A program made the position numbers and the translations under genes. The notes beneath the pieces are model-generated. The model did not search any database. It was not told the DNA's origin and saw only the letters and a list, made by a program, of their open reading frames with translations. A stretch of 11,247 nucleotides of DNA, taken from assembly GCA_023424865.1 (NCBI GenBank), contig JAFADM010000022.1:1-11247 (forward strand), written 5' to 3'. Origin of the DNA: Bacillota bacterium. GTDB lineage: Bacteria; Bacillota_A; Clostridia; DSM-8532. Of the stretch, positions 1-8,259 are shown piece after piece (positions within the stretch are counted from its first letter, which is position 1; the number at the start of each line of letters is the position of its first letter).

Positions 1-690
1 GCTGTTAAGAACATAGGCCATTCCGCCATCCAGCTCCTCGGCACTGGAAAGAAGGCTCTCAAAATTAGTAAGGTCCACCAGAATGCAGATATTCCCTACC
101 GGCCCCGTTTTTGAGGTGACGGACAAGGATTTCCAAAAGGCCATGGTCTGTCTGGGCTGGCTGCTGACCGATTTTGTGAGGGTTTCCACGAAATGCCCGT
201 TATGAGTGGACTCCAGATAGGTCTTGCGCCATTGGGCATAGTCTATATCCCCCTCAACGAAGCTGTTGAAGTAAAACTCGGGACTGCAGGAGGAGGAGGA
301 AGTGACAATATAGTCCATGTTTGTAAAGTAAATAAAAAAGCTGTCTATAAAAGGTGTTATGTTTTTATAGGATGAAAAATCCTTCAACAGATTGACCAGG
401 GTCATGCGTTTGCTTCCGTTTAGAACACCGCTGGTATACATAAGCTTCACGGTCTGCTGATTAACCAGAATCTGGTTGGTTAGCTGATCGATTTCGTTAA
501 GCCTGTCGTCGACGGTATTCTGCATTTGACGGAGTACGGCAAAATTGGAGTCAATGATTTTATCCTTGAGGACACTTTCTGACTGGAAATAAATGGTTCC
601 TGTAAGGATAAGCGGAATGATCAGTACTATCATATAAGAAATAAAAATAATCATGAACAGATTCCTGAAACGCAGGTTTCTTTTCCGCAT
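1..690 (-). CDS. Membrane sensor/regulator, AraC- or YesM-type, N-terminal part
   Basis: This open frame of 230 codons starts at 690 on the minus strand and runs off the left edge, so its C-terminal output domain is not in the window. The start has an AAAGGAG ribosome binding site about eight bases upstream. A basic N-terminus (MRKRNLRFR) is followed by one hydrophobic segment at about residues 11-34. The rest (about 35-230) is a soluble, presumably extracellular sensor region that starts with a helix rich in polar residues, as in dCache-type sensors. This layout is shared by two Firmicutes families: AraC-type regulators carrying a membrane sensor, and YesM-type histidine kinases. Both commonly sit beside carbohydrate genes. 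The part seen cannot tell them apart. Its divergent position suggests it controls the glycosidase genes that start at 1113; that link is inference. Confidence 0.8.
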   Translation of the reverse strand, partial: MRKRNLRFRNLFMIIFISYMIVLIIPLILTGTIYFQSESVLKDKIIDSNFAVLRQMQNTVDDRLNEIDQLTNQILVNQQTVKLMYTSGVLNGSKRMTLVNLLKDFSSYKNITPFIDSFFIYFTNMDYIVTSSSSCSPEFYFNSFVEGDIDYAQWRKTYLESTHNGHFVETLTKSVSSQPRQTMAFWKSLSVTSKTGPVGNICILVDLTNFESLLSSAEELDGGMAYVLNS

Positions 691-772
691 AGTAGGACTC
701 CTTTCGGCATAACGACGAAACGGCGCATGATGAAGATTTATGTGTTACATAGCCTTGTCTGGGTATGCTTTC

Positions 773-795
773 AGCATGTGTATTATAGCATGTGT
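773..795. repeat. 9-bp direct repeat around regulator -10 box
   Basis: AGCATGTGT occurs twice, at 773-781 and 787-795, 14 bp apart start to start. The two copies flank and slightly overlap the minus-strand -10 box TATAAT (782-787). The first copy also overlaps a small palindrome, ATGCT-TTC-AGCAT (765-777). The position suits an operator for autoregulation or for a second regulator, but no binding protein can be named from the sequence. Confidence 0.45.
782..790 (-). promoter_or_regulatory. Extended -10 promoter of the divergent regulator gene
   Basis: Read on the minus strand, the sequence is TGCTATAAT: a perfect TATAAT box (782-787) preceded by the TGn extension. No good -35 box lies at the usual distance, which is typical for extended -10 promoters. 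It would give a leader of roughly 85 bases before the start at 690. Confidence 0.5.
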
Positions 796-864
796 CCCGT
801 AAATTAGCTATATTACACAAAGGGGTGCTGGGGGATTATGGTTATATTGACGAAGCCGGAAAAG

Positions 865-904
865 AACCTCTAAAGGCCCGTTTCAAAGCCTTTCAAGGTT
901 TTTT
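865..904 (+). terminator. Terminator-like hairpin in the divergent control region
   Basis: The arms pair as AACCT with AGGTT on the outside and AAAGGC (872-877) with GCCTTT (888-893) on the inside, separated by a 2x2 internal loop. The apical loop is ten bases, and a run of six T follows (899-904). It points rightward, but no gene lies between it and the divergent regulator. It would only act on a transcript starting upstream of about 860, such as an unannotated small RNA or a long leader of the glycosidase operon. Confidence 0.4.
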
Positions 905-1006
905 GGCGCGCTTTTTGCCCTGCTTAATATGTAAAAGTGATGCCCCTGTTAAAAAAATCTATGTCCCCTTTCATAAGAAAAAAGTAAGGGCCTGTAATAA
1001 TCAAAA

Positions 1007-1035
1007 TATACATTATTATATAAGACTTCTATAAT
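1007..1035 (+). promoter_or_regulatory. Predicted promoter of the glycosidase operon
   Basis: TATACA (1007-1012, four of six matches to TTGACA) is followed, after exactly 17 bases, by a perfect TATAAT (1030-1035). This places transcription start near 1042, about 70 bases before the ATG at 1113. A 7-bp inverted repeat, TAATAAT-N10-ATTATTA (995-1018), overlaps the -35 box and could be a regulator site, but the region is so AT-rich that this may be chance. Confidence 0.5.
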
Positions 1036-1112
1036 GATACTGACTTTATCAATACCGTCAGGCCGGGATTTTCATTGGGAAATACTGGTGGAGTAATTAA
1101 GGAAGGACGACT

Positions 1113-3149
1113 ATGGAAGATTTATTATGGTGGAAAAAACCCCTGCGGGTTTTGCAGACCAATCTGCAGGTTAAGGATACGCCGCTTATGAATGCGGTCA
1201 AAATGGCCGAAGACACTGAAAAAAGCGGTTCCAATGCTCTGGTCATCAATGTGGGGGGGATTTATGCCTGGTACCCCAGCAAGGTTCCCTGCCACCATGT
1301 GAACGAATTCCTGCCAAAGGATAGGGATTTGCTTCAGGATATTCTGGAGGAATGCCATAAGCGGAACATCCGGGTTATCGCCCGTTTTGATTTCAGCAAG
1401 ACAGAGGATAAAACCTATGCCATGCATCCCGAGTGGTTTGTCCGCTTTTTTGACGGCTCCACCCGCATTTACGGCAAGGATCGGCCGGGAGACTGGTCCC
1501 TTCTTGTGACCACCTGCTTAAACGCCGGCTACAGGAATGAAGAGGTGGCTGTTCCAGTAGTGGAAGAGGTTCTGGAAAATTATGATATCGACGGTATCTT
1601 TTTTAATGCACCCCATTATGAATTCTGCCGCTGCGACGCGTGCCAGGAGAAGTACCTTAAAACCTACGGCGAACCCATGCCTGAATTTGCCGATTTTAAC
1701 GCCTCCCTGCCCGGAAGCCCTCTTTTTCCCAGGGAGCTTAAATCCGACTGGCCCAACATTTGCCTGAGGGACAATATGGAGCTTATGTACCGCCATGTTA
1801 AGAAAAAAGCCCCCCATGTTCCTATTATACTTTATTATAACGGACATAAATCCGATCATCTGGCTGACCGTATGGCCACAGCCGACATGATATGCACCGA
1901 ATCCCAGGATATTCTATCCAGAGGCAAGACCCGGATTCCCCAGTTCTGGCATCCGGCCATCAGTATGAAAATGGGAAGAACCCTTGAAAACTATCCCAGA
2001 CCCTTTGGCATTATTCATTCCTGCCCCGGCATGGACTGGCGCCATACGGGACTGCCTACGGCGGAGTATGAATTCTGGATGAGCCAGATTCCTGCCAACG
2101 GGGGTTCTCTCTGGCACTCGGTAACCGGCTTTGCGGATACCATCAGCGACAAGCGCATTTTCCGGAGCATTGAAAAAATCAACCGTCTTGCCGAGAAAAC
2201 CGAAAGCTATATGGACGGGGCTCAAAGCGCCGCCGAGATTCTTCTCCTGTGGGAAGGACATGCGGAAGGGTTGGCTGAGGGCTTGATTGCAAGGCAGAAG
2301 CTCTTTGATATTGCCTGCAAGGATCAGGTTACCGAAAAGCGTCTGGCAGCCTATAAAACCGTTATCCTGGCCGAGGGCTTTCCCTTGACCGGGGAAAGCG
2401 CAGCGCTCCTCTCCGAATATGTCCAAGGGGGAGGTACTCTCCTTATGGATTCCGGGAGACCCGACGAGTGCCTCGGAAAGGTATTGGGCTTAAGGAACCG
2501 AATGACAAAGAGCGGCTATCTTGCCGCCTCCTACCTCCGCTTTGAAGGCCCGGAGCTTATGACGGGCCTTGAGGATACACCCCTTATTCCTCACAGGGGA
2601 GAAACCTGGTATGTAAAGCCTAAAGAGGGAACACGGGTACTGGCTACTCTCGTGCCGCCCTTCGCACCTTTGGACGGGGTGGGATCTCCGCCTGAAAGAG
2701 CGTCCCTGCTTTGCCCTCAAACGGATATTCCCCTTGTGACGGAGAATACCTGGGGCAAAGGAAAGGCCTTGTACCTCTCCTTCAGCCTGGGATGCCTTAT
2801 AGAGGAATTTGGGCTTAATGAGCATATCCTTCTTCTTCATAATCTTTTAAACCGTCTGTTGCCGGAGCCCCGTTTTCAGGTGGAGGGGCCGGGAGGCCTT
2901 CAGGCCGGAGTCTTCTTTTTGGAAAACAAAGCGGTGGTGCATCTTATAAACGGTGTGGGGCAAAGACCTTTGACCCATAATATACCGCTTTATAATATCC
3001 GCTTCAGCCTGAAGCTTCCCGGAAAGGCGGCAAGTGTGGCCTCCCTTCTGGAAGAAACCCCTTTAGCCTTTTCGCAGACAGGGGATACCCTCACCGTAAC
3101 CGTGGAAAAGCTCTCCATTTGGAATGCGGTGGGAATTGAATTTGCCTGA
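1113..3149 (+). CDS. Glycosidase-like TIM-barrel protein, GHL6/GH42-like (copy 1)
   Basis: The 678-residue product starts at ATG 1113 with AAGGAAGG (1099-1106) upstream. There is no signal peptide, so it should be cytoplasmic. Features typical of the hypothetical glycosyl hydrolase 6 type are a LQTNLQ start, the NVGGIYAWYPS segment (46-56), the VIARFDFSK strand (88-96) and HPEWF. A cysteine at 135 and a C-x-C-x-x-C at 172-177 resemble the structural zinc site of GH42 beta-galactosidases. After the barrel (about 1-365), a Rossmann-like region (about 373-580), with AYKTVILAEGFPL and a VQGGGTLLMD loop, matches a beta-galactosidase trimerisation/amidotransferase-like domain; a small beta-rich C-terminus follows. 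The substrate is unknown and catalytic residues are not certain; the acidic residue in CTESQD (E263) is one candidate. It is first of four co-directional genes. The family call is firm, the enzyme activity is not. Confidence 0.8.
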   Translation: MEDLLWWKKPLRVLQTNLQVKDTPLMNAVKMAEDTEKSGSNALVINVGGIYAWYPSKVPCHHVNEFLPKDRDLLQDILEECHKRNIRVIARFDFSKTEDKTYAMHPEWFVRFFDGSTRIYGKDRPGDWSLLVTTCLNAGYRNEEVAVPVVEEVLENYDIDGIFFNAPHYEFCRCDACQEKYLKTYGEPMPEFADFNASLPGSPLFPRELKSDWPNICLRDNMELMYRHVKKKAPHVPIILYYNGHKSDHLADRMATADMICTESQDILSRGKTRIPQFWHPAISMKMGRTLENYPRPFGIIHSCPGMDWRHTGLPTAEYEFWMSQIPANGGSLWHSVTGFADTISDKRIFRSIEKINRLAEKTESYMDGAQSAAEILLLWEGHAEGLAEGLIARQKLFDIACKDQVTEKRLAAYKTVILAEGFPLTGESAALLSEYVQGGGTLLMDSGRPDECLGKVLGLRNRMTKSGYLAASYLRFEGPELMTGLEDTPLIPHRGETWYVKPKEGTRVLATLVPPFAPLDGVGSPPERASLLCPQTDIPLVTENTWGKGKALYLSFSLGCLIEEFGLNEHILLLHNLLNRLLPEPRFQVEGPGGLQAGVFFLENKAVVHLINGVGQRPLTHNIPLYNIRFSLKLPGKAASVASLLEETPLAFSQTGDTLTVTVEKLSIWNAVGIEFA

Positions 3150-3197
3150 TGGGGATAACGCTTCAAACAAAAGGAGAAGCGCAAGGAGGAGTTATCA

Positions 3198-5153
3198 ATG
3201 GTTAATCATCCGGAAATCCGTGACGAAAGACCCTGGTGGATGGAAAATAATTTAAGGCTTATACAGTGCAATTTGAGAGAAACGGACGCAACCATGGATG
3301 TGGACAGGCTTATATCCGATATCAAGGCCTTTCATGCCAATACCCTTATGGTAGGAGCAGGAGGCATTGCCGCCCTTTATCCCACCCGGCTGCCGTACCA
3401 GTATACAAGCCCCTATTTAAAATCGGATCTGCTGGGTGAAATACTGGAAAAATGCCACAAGGAAGGCATAAGGGTTATTGCCCGCTTTGATTTCAGCAAG
3501 GCTCATGTTTCCTTTTTGGAAGAGCACCCTGACTGGTTTTACAGATCCGCGGCCGGCGGAAGGGTTAATTTTAACGACATGGTGCACACCTGCGTTAACG
3601 GTCCCTATCAGAGGGAAAAATCCTTGGGGATACTCAAGGAGGTACTGACGACTTATCCGGTGGACGGTATCTTTTTCAACATGTTTGGCTACCAGACCCG
3701 GGATTACAGTGAGAACTATCATGGTATCTGCCGCTGCGACAGCTGCCAGAGCCGCTTTTTGGAAATGTACGGCCATGAGCTGCCCCAGGATGAAAACAGT
3801 CCCTGCAGGGAAGAATACGAAGCCTTTAAAAAAATCACGGTGCAGGAGCTCCTGGACAGCATACACGGCCTTGTAAAAAACATAAGCCCCGATATTGCCA
3901 TATGCACCTATACCGATTACAAGGTGGATATTGTAAGAAATGAATCCAACAGCGCCCTCACCAGGCCCCTGCCCTTCTGGATTTATTCGGCTTCAGACAA
4001 TGTGATGTCGGTGGCAGGAAGCTTTGAGGATAAAATTGTCAGCAATTGTGCTATTAATGCGGCGGATATTTTTTACCGGTTTATGGGCGTCTCCCGGCAT
4101 CTGACAAAGATTCGGCTTCTTCAGAATATGGCCTCGGGTTCGGGCCTGGACTTCTGTATTATAGGTGTCTTTGAGGATTATCCGGAAACAGAGCCCTTTG
4201 AGGACGTTAAAGAGACCTTTCTTTTGCATAAAAAGTATGAAGCCTATTTAAGCCGCCTTGAAAGCACCGCGGATATTTTACTTATCAAGCCGGATCGGGA
4301 AACGGAAGAATACCGGGGTCTCTTTAAAATGCTCAAGGAAGCCCACCTTATTTTTGACGTGGTGGCTTTAAAGGCGCTGAACACGGCTCGCCGGGACTAC
4401 AGATGGGTTCTGGCGCCTTCCGTCACTTTTGATCCGGCCTATTTTTCGGAAAAAACAAACGTGCTTGCCACCTCCGACAGCTTCCAGGACAGGAAGGACT
4501 GGCTTTCGGAGTGGTTCGGTGCCACACCTCAGGGACAGGAGAAGCAAAACAAGGGAGCTTATCTGGACGCTCAGAATAAAAAGATTTTCAAACGCCTGCC
4601 CTTAAGGGATTGGGTCATTCTGGACGAAAAAATAACCCTTTGCCGCTTTGAGGATGAAACCCTTCTGCCTTACCTGCCTCCCGCACGTTACGGGCCCCCC
4701 GAGCGCTGCGGCGGAACAAAGCCTTCAGGTTTTGGCGCGGCAGGTGTTAAAAACCATGGAAACAGGAAAATGGTATTGCTGCCCTGGCGTGTGGGTTTCC
4801 TCTACTACAGGCACGGCTATCAGGAGCACCGGGATATCCTTTTGGATTTACTGGATCTGGCAGCGGAGGAAAAACCCCTGCTTCAGGTGGAAGCGCCGGA
4901 CATGGTGGAGGTTTTCCTCAACCGCTGCCCCGGAGGCTATCTATTGCAAATGGTAAATCTTACAGGCTTTAACGGAACGACCTTTTTTGAGCCTCTGCCT
5001 TTGTCGGAGCTTAAGGTTCGCCTGGGGAACACCGCTTTTAAGAGTGTAACCCGGTTATCCGACAATGAAAACGTGTCCTGGACCACCGGTGAAGGAATGC
5101 TTGCATTCACCGTTGATACCCTTAAGGATTATGAGGCTTATTATATTTCCTGA
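3198..5153 (+). CDS. Glycosidase-like TIM-barrel protein, GHL6-like (copy 2)
   Basis: This 651-residue product starts at ATG 3198, six bases after AAGGAGGAG, 48 bases downstream of copy 1. It repeats the family landmarks: LIQCNLRETD (21-30), VGAGGIAALYPTR (52-64), VIARFDFSKA (93-102), HPDWF (110-114), C132 and the C-x-C-x-x-C at 178-183. There is no signal peptide. The middle Rossmann-like region, from about residue 355, is shorter and less regular than in copies 1 and 3 and lacks the GGG loop, so the trimerisation domain looks reduced. The stretch around 4690-4770 (YGPPERCGG to VLLPW) reads through without a frame break. The protein is far too different from copies 1 and 3 to be a recent duplicate. 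A different substrate or a partner role in a hetero-oligomer is possible; neither can be shown here. Confidence 0.78.
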   Translation: MVNHPEIRDERPWWMENNLRLIQCNLRETDATMDVDRLISDIKAFHANTLMVGAGGIAALYPTRLPYQYTSPYLKSDLLGEILEKCHKEGIRVIARFDFSKAHVSFLEEHPDWFYRSAAGGRVNFNDMVHTCVNGPYQREKSLGILKEVLTTYPVDGIFFNMFGYQTRDYSENYHGICRCDSCQSRFLEMYGHELPQDENSPCREEYEAFKKITVQELLDSIHGLVKNISPDIAICTYTDYKVDIVRNESNSALTRPLPFWIYSASDNVMSVAGSFEDKIVSNCAINAADIFYRFMGVSRHLTKIRLLQNMASGSGLDFCIIGVFEDYPETEPFEDVKETFLLHKKYEAYLSRLESTADILLIKPDRETEEYRGLFKMLKEAHLIFDVVALKALNTARRDYRWVLAPSVTFDPAYFSEKTNVLATSDSFQDRKDWLSEWFGATPQGQEKQNKGAYLDAQNKKIFKRLPLRDWVILDEKITLCRFEDETLLPYLPPARYGPPERCGGTKPSGFGAAGVKNHGNRKMVLLPWRVGFLYYRHGYQEHRDILLDLLDLAAEEKPLLQVEAPDMVEVFLNRCPGGYLLQMVNLTGFNGTTFFEPLPLSELKVRLGNTAFKSVTRLSDNENVSWTTGEGMLAFTVDTLKDYEAYYIS

Positions 5154-5167
5154 AGGAGGCAAGAAAC

Positions 5168-7288
5168 ATGGGTAAACCCTGGTACAAAACCACCCGAAGA
5201 TGGATGCAAACCAATTTGACGGAAACGGATCCCCTGGCCTGTGATGTGGATTTATGGGCCCGACAATGGGATAAGAACCATATTCAGGGCATTATTGTAA
5301 ACGCCGGAGGCATTGTCGCCTATTATCCAAGTAAAAACCCCCTTCAGTACAGGGCCTGGACCTTGGGTGACCGGGATTTGTTTAAGGAATTTTTAGATAA
5401 GGCCAAAGAAAAAGGCATTGCTGTCCTTGCCAGAATGGATGTTAACCGGGCCGATGAGGCTTTTTACAAAGCTCATCCGGACTGGTTTGCGGTAAACAGG
5501 GAGGGCAAGCCCTACAAGACCAACGACAGCCGGTATTTTTCCTGTGTTAACAGCGGCTACTACCACAGTTATATCCCTGGGATACTTCAGGAAATTATTG
5601 AATTATACCATCCCCAGGGCTTTACGGACAACAGCTGGGCGGGCATGCGCATGGACAAGATTTGCTATTGTCCCTCCTGCAGGGAAAAGTTTAAGGCCCA
5701 GGAGGGTCTGGAACTTCCTGAGGCTGTTAATTTCGAGGATCCGGTTTACCGGAGGTGGGTTCGGTGGAGCTATGGCTGCCGTACCGATATATGGGATTTG
5801 TTTAATTCCGTAACCCGAAAGTATGGCGGTGAGGACTGCCTGTGGCTGGGGATGATGAATGTGAATCCTGCGGAACCCTATTTCTGCGATCTTGTGGAAA
5901 TTGGAAAGCGTTCTCCCATTGTTATGTCCGATTACCAGTCCAGGGACGATCTCAACGGCTTTGAGCAAAACGGTATTTACGGAGGCGTTCTCAGTAATCT
6001 CACAGGCTATGATAAGATCCATCCTGAGAGCATGGCCAACTACGTGAGGGGAAGGAGGGTTTTCCGACTCTCGGCAACCCCGGCGGAAGAAGTTTCACTC
6101 TGGCTGATGGAAGGCATGTCAGGCCAATTGTCTCCCTGGCTTCATTATGTAGGAGGCTGCCCGGAGGACGAACGGGAGCTGGATAACTGCACCGAGGTCA
6201 TGGACTTTCATCTGGACAATGAAAAGTATCTTTATGACAGAACACCTGCGGCCAATGTGGCTCTTTTATGGAGCCAGGAGAATAGTACCTTTTATGGGAA
6301 AGATGCTGTAAAAAAACGTATGGAGCTGCCCTGGAGGGGCTTCACCCGGGCGCTTATTAACGGCCGTATCCCTTTCCAGCCGGTTAACGCCCATCTTCTG
6401 GAACAGAGCATGGAGGACTACAAGGTGGTTATTCTGCCGGATCTGGCCGTAATAACGGATTCCCAGGCGGCGACTTTGGAAAAGTTTGTTCGTGGGGGAG
6501 GAAGCCTTGTTTATACCGGGGCCTCCGGTTTTCTTAATGAAGACGGTGCGCTCAGAAAGGAACCCTTTCTGGACTCTATAACAGGTATCAGCCGAAGAGG
6601 AGGGGAGATTCAGCCTCTGCTCTGCCAGGGAGCGGATTGGATGGATCACTCCCGACACAGCTACATGCGTATTACGGACAAAAAGCATCCTGTGATGCAG
6701 GGGTTTGAGAAAACCCAGATACTGCCCTTTGGTGGAATGCTTTATGAAATTAAGTCCCTTCCGGAAAAATTTAAAACCCTTTTGACATTTATACCGCCTT
6801 TTCCTATTTATCCTCCTGAGCTAAGCTGTATGGGAGTAACTCATACGGATACCCCGGTGGTGGCGGCAGGCGAAACCGGCTTTGGCGGAAGAGTAGTCTA
6901 TTTTGCGGGGGATGTGGACCGGCTGTGCGGAGAGGTTAATCATCCGGATCATTTAAGGCTATTGGAGCAGGCGGTACGTTATGCGGCGGACGGGGAGCTG
7001 CCCTTGTCGGTGGAGGGCGCAGGGTATCTGGATGCCAAGCTTTACCGCCAGGCTTCCACGAAGGTGCTTCATCTCATTAATCTGTCGGGGGCCAATGAAA
7101 CGCCTGCTTATGTAACCGGGTTTTTGCCTGTATACGGAATCAAGGTCCAGGTGGCATGCCGTGAGTTTGTCCCTAATAAAGTGAAGGCCCGTGTCAGCGG
7201 CCAGGAGCTGCCCTTTCATTTTAAGGATAACAGGGTGGAATTTGTTCTGCCCGTGCTTAAAAGTCAGGAGCTCATTGTTATTGAATAA
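5168..7288 (+). CDS. Glycosidase-like TIM-barrel protein, GHL6/GH42-like (copy 3)
   Basis: The 706-residue product starts at ATG 5168, only 14 bases after copy 2 ends, with AAGGAGG (5153-5159) overlapping the stop codon, so the two are surely co-transcribed. Landmarks are WMQTNLTETD (12-21), VNAGGIVAYYPSK (44-56), HPDWF (103-107), C126 and the C-x-C-x-x-C at 166-171. The loop before the cysteines reads GFTDNSW (151-157), where copies 1 and 2 have DGIFFN, marking a separate subfamily. From about residue 360 there is a well-formed Rossmann-like trimerisation-type domain with VVILPDLAVITDSQAATLE and FVRGGGSLVYTG, then a beta-rich C-terminal part. There is no signal peptide. Likely a cytoplasmic glycoside hydrolase or related enzyme; the substrate is unknown. 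Confidence 0.8.
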   Translation: MGKPWYKTTRRWMQTNLTETDPLACDVDLWARQWDKNHIQGIIVNAGGIVAYYPSKNPLQYRAWTLGDRDLFKEFLDKAKEKGIAVLARMDVNRADEAFYKAHPDWFAVNREGKPYKTNDSRYFSCVNSGYYHSYIPGILQEIIELYHPQGFTDNSWAGMRMDKICYCPSCREKFKAQEGLELPEAVNFEDPVYRRWVRWSYGCRTDIWDLFNSVTRKYGGEDCLWLGMMNVNPAEPYFCDLVEIGKRSPIVMSDYQSRDDLNGFEQNGIYGGVLSNLTGYDKIHPESMANYVRGRRVFRLSATPAEEVSLWLMEGMSGQLSPWLHYVGGCPEDERELDNCTEVMDFHLDNEKYLYDRTPAANVALLWSQENSTFYGKDAVKKRMELPWRGFTRALINGRIPFQPVNAHLLEQSMEDYKVVILPDLAVITDSQAATLEKFVRGGGSLVYTGASGFLNEDGALRKEPFLDSITGISRRGGEIQPLLCQGADWMDHSRHSYMRITDKKHPVMQGFEKTQILPFGGMLYEIKSLPEKFKTLLTFIPPFPIYPPELSCMGVTHTDTPVVAAGETGFGGRVVYFAGDVDRLCGEVNHPDHLRLLEQAVRYAADGELPLSVEGAGYLDAKLYRQASTKVLHLINLSGANETPAYVTGFLPVYGIKVQVACREFVPNKVKARVSGQELPFHFKDNRVEFVLPVLKSQELIVIE

Positions 7289-7338
7289 ATTCACCGGACA
7301 GGACCGGTTTATCCAACATAAGGAAAGGAGCTATAATT

Positions 7339-8250
7339 ATGAACGAATCATTGCACAGCTACATGAAGGTAGGAACCATTGCATTTATGTCTTATCCTGA
7401 AATCATGAGGGGGGATGGGGATAAAATTGAGTCCTCCATCCGTAAAATCCTTGCGGATCCCTATTTTACCGCTATTGAAACCACATGGATCAAGGATCCG
7501 GAGGTACGCGGCCGGGTTAAAAAGCTTTTGGATGCAAGTCTTATCACAACCTGCTACGGCGCACAGCCCCGTTTTCTCACCACGGGCCTTAATATTAATG
7601 ATCTGGACGAGAGCAAGCGCCTGGAAGCGCTGGCTTCCCTGAAGGAAGGCGTGGATGAGGCTTATGAGCTTGGTGCCAAGGGCATTGCTTTTCTAAGCGG
7701 CAAGTATGAGGAGGCAACCAAGGAGCAGTCCTACAAGGCTCTTGTTAAGTCTACAAAGGAAATCTGCGCTTACGCCGCTCAAAAGGGCGGGATGATGGTT
7801 GAGCTTGAGGTTTTTGACTATGATGTGGACAAAAAGAGCCTCATCGGCCCCACTCCCTATGCTAAGCAATTTGCCGAGGAAATCCGCAAAGACCATGCTA
7901 ATTTCGGATTACTGGTGGATTTGAGCCACTTCCCACTTATCCATGAAACCGTGGGTGAATCTATTTTCCCTATACGCCACCTGATAACCCATGTACATAT
8001 CGGTAATGCGGTGGTAGTTCCGGGACAGCCTGCCTACGGCGACGCCCACCCTCGCTTCGGCTTCCCCGGAAGCGCCAATACCCTTCAGGATCTGGTGGAA
8101 TTCTTAAGAGCTCTTCTGGGTATCGGCTTTCTCAATAAGGAAAAGCCGCCTGTTCTGAGCTTTGAGGTAAAGCCCTTCGGCGATGAGGATCCGGACATCA
8201 TACTGGCGGGCTGCAAGCGCTTTTTGAACGAAGCCTGGAGCCGTGTGTAA
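7339..8250 (+). CDS. Sugar isomerase/epimerase-like TIM-barrel protein
   Basis: The 303-residue product starts at ATG 7339 with AAAGGAG (7324-7330) eight bases upstream. It fits the xylose isomerase-like / AP endonuclease family 2 fold in length and motifs. Likely metal ligands lie on the expected strands: E155 or E157 in ELEVFDYD, D194 and H197 in LLVDLSH, H218 or H220 in THVHIGN, and E276 in LSFEVKP. The GDAHPRFGFPGS loop (234-245) is also typical. Such proteins isomerise or epimerise free or phosphorylated sugars using a divalent metal, and some act on keto-glycosides. It follows the three glycosidase-like genes by 50 bases with no terminator between, so it probably processes the released sugar in the cytoplasm. 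The exact reaction cannot be read from the sequence. Confidence 0.82.
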   Translation: MNESLHSYMKVGTIAFMSYPEIMRGDGDKIESSIRKILADPYFTAIETTWIKDPEVRGRVKKLLDASLITTCYGAQPRFLTTGLNINDLDESKRLEALASLKEGVDEAYELGAKGIAFLSGKYEEATKEQSYKALVKSTKEICAYAAQKGGMMVELEVFDYDVDKKSLIGPTPYAKQFAEEIRKDHANFGLLVDLSHFPLIHETVGESIFPIRHLITHVHIGNAVVVPGQPAYGDAHPRFGFPGSANTLQDLVEFLRALLGIGFLNKEKPPVLSFEVKPFGDEDPDIILAGCKRFLNEAWSRV

Positions 8251-8259
8251 AAACCTGTG

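Noticed and set aside
792..1034. Open frame of 80 codons (GTG start) in the divergent control region
   Set aside because: It has no ribosome binding site and no family-like motif. It covers the terminator-like hairpin and the operon promoter, and its composition shifts to AT-rich junk at the end.
4690..4770. Possible frameshift in glycosidase-like copy 2
   Set aside because: The frame stays open and the flanking PYLPPARYGPPE and VLLPWRVGFLYY segments are in the same frame. The glycine-rich join is unusual but readable.
7293..7308. Hairpin ACCGG-ACAGGA-CCGGT with an ANTAR-like loop (A at 1, G at 4) between copy 3 and the isomerase gene
   Set aside because: It is a single hairpin with no second one nearby and no terminator overlapping it, so it cannot work as an antitermination target. 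It is probably chance.
7332..7337. TATAAT just before the isomerase start codon
   Set aside because: No -35 box lies at a usable distance, and the transcription start would fall inside the coding region. It is the AT-rich spacer after the ribosome binding site.
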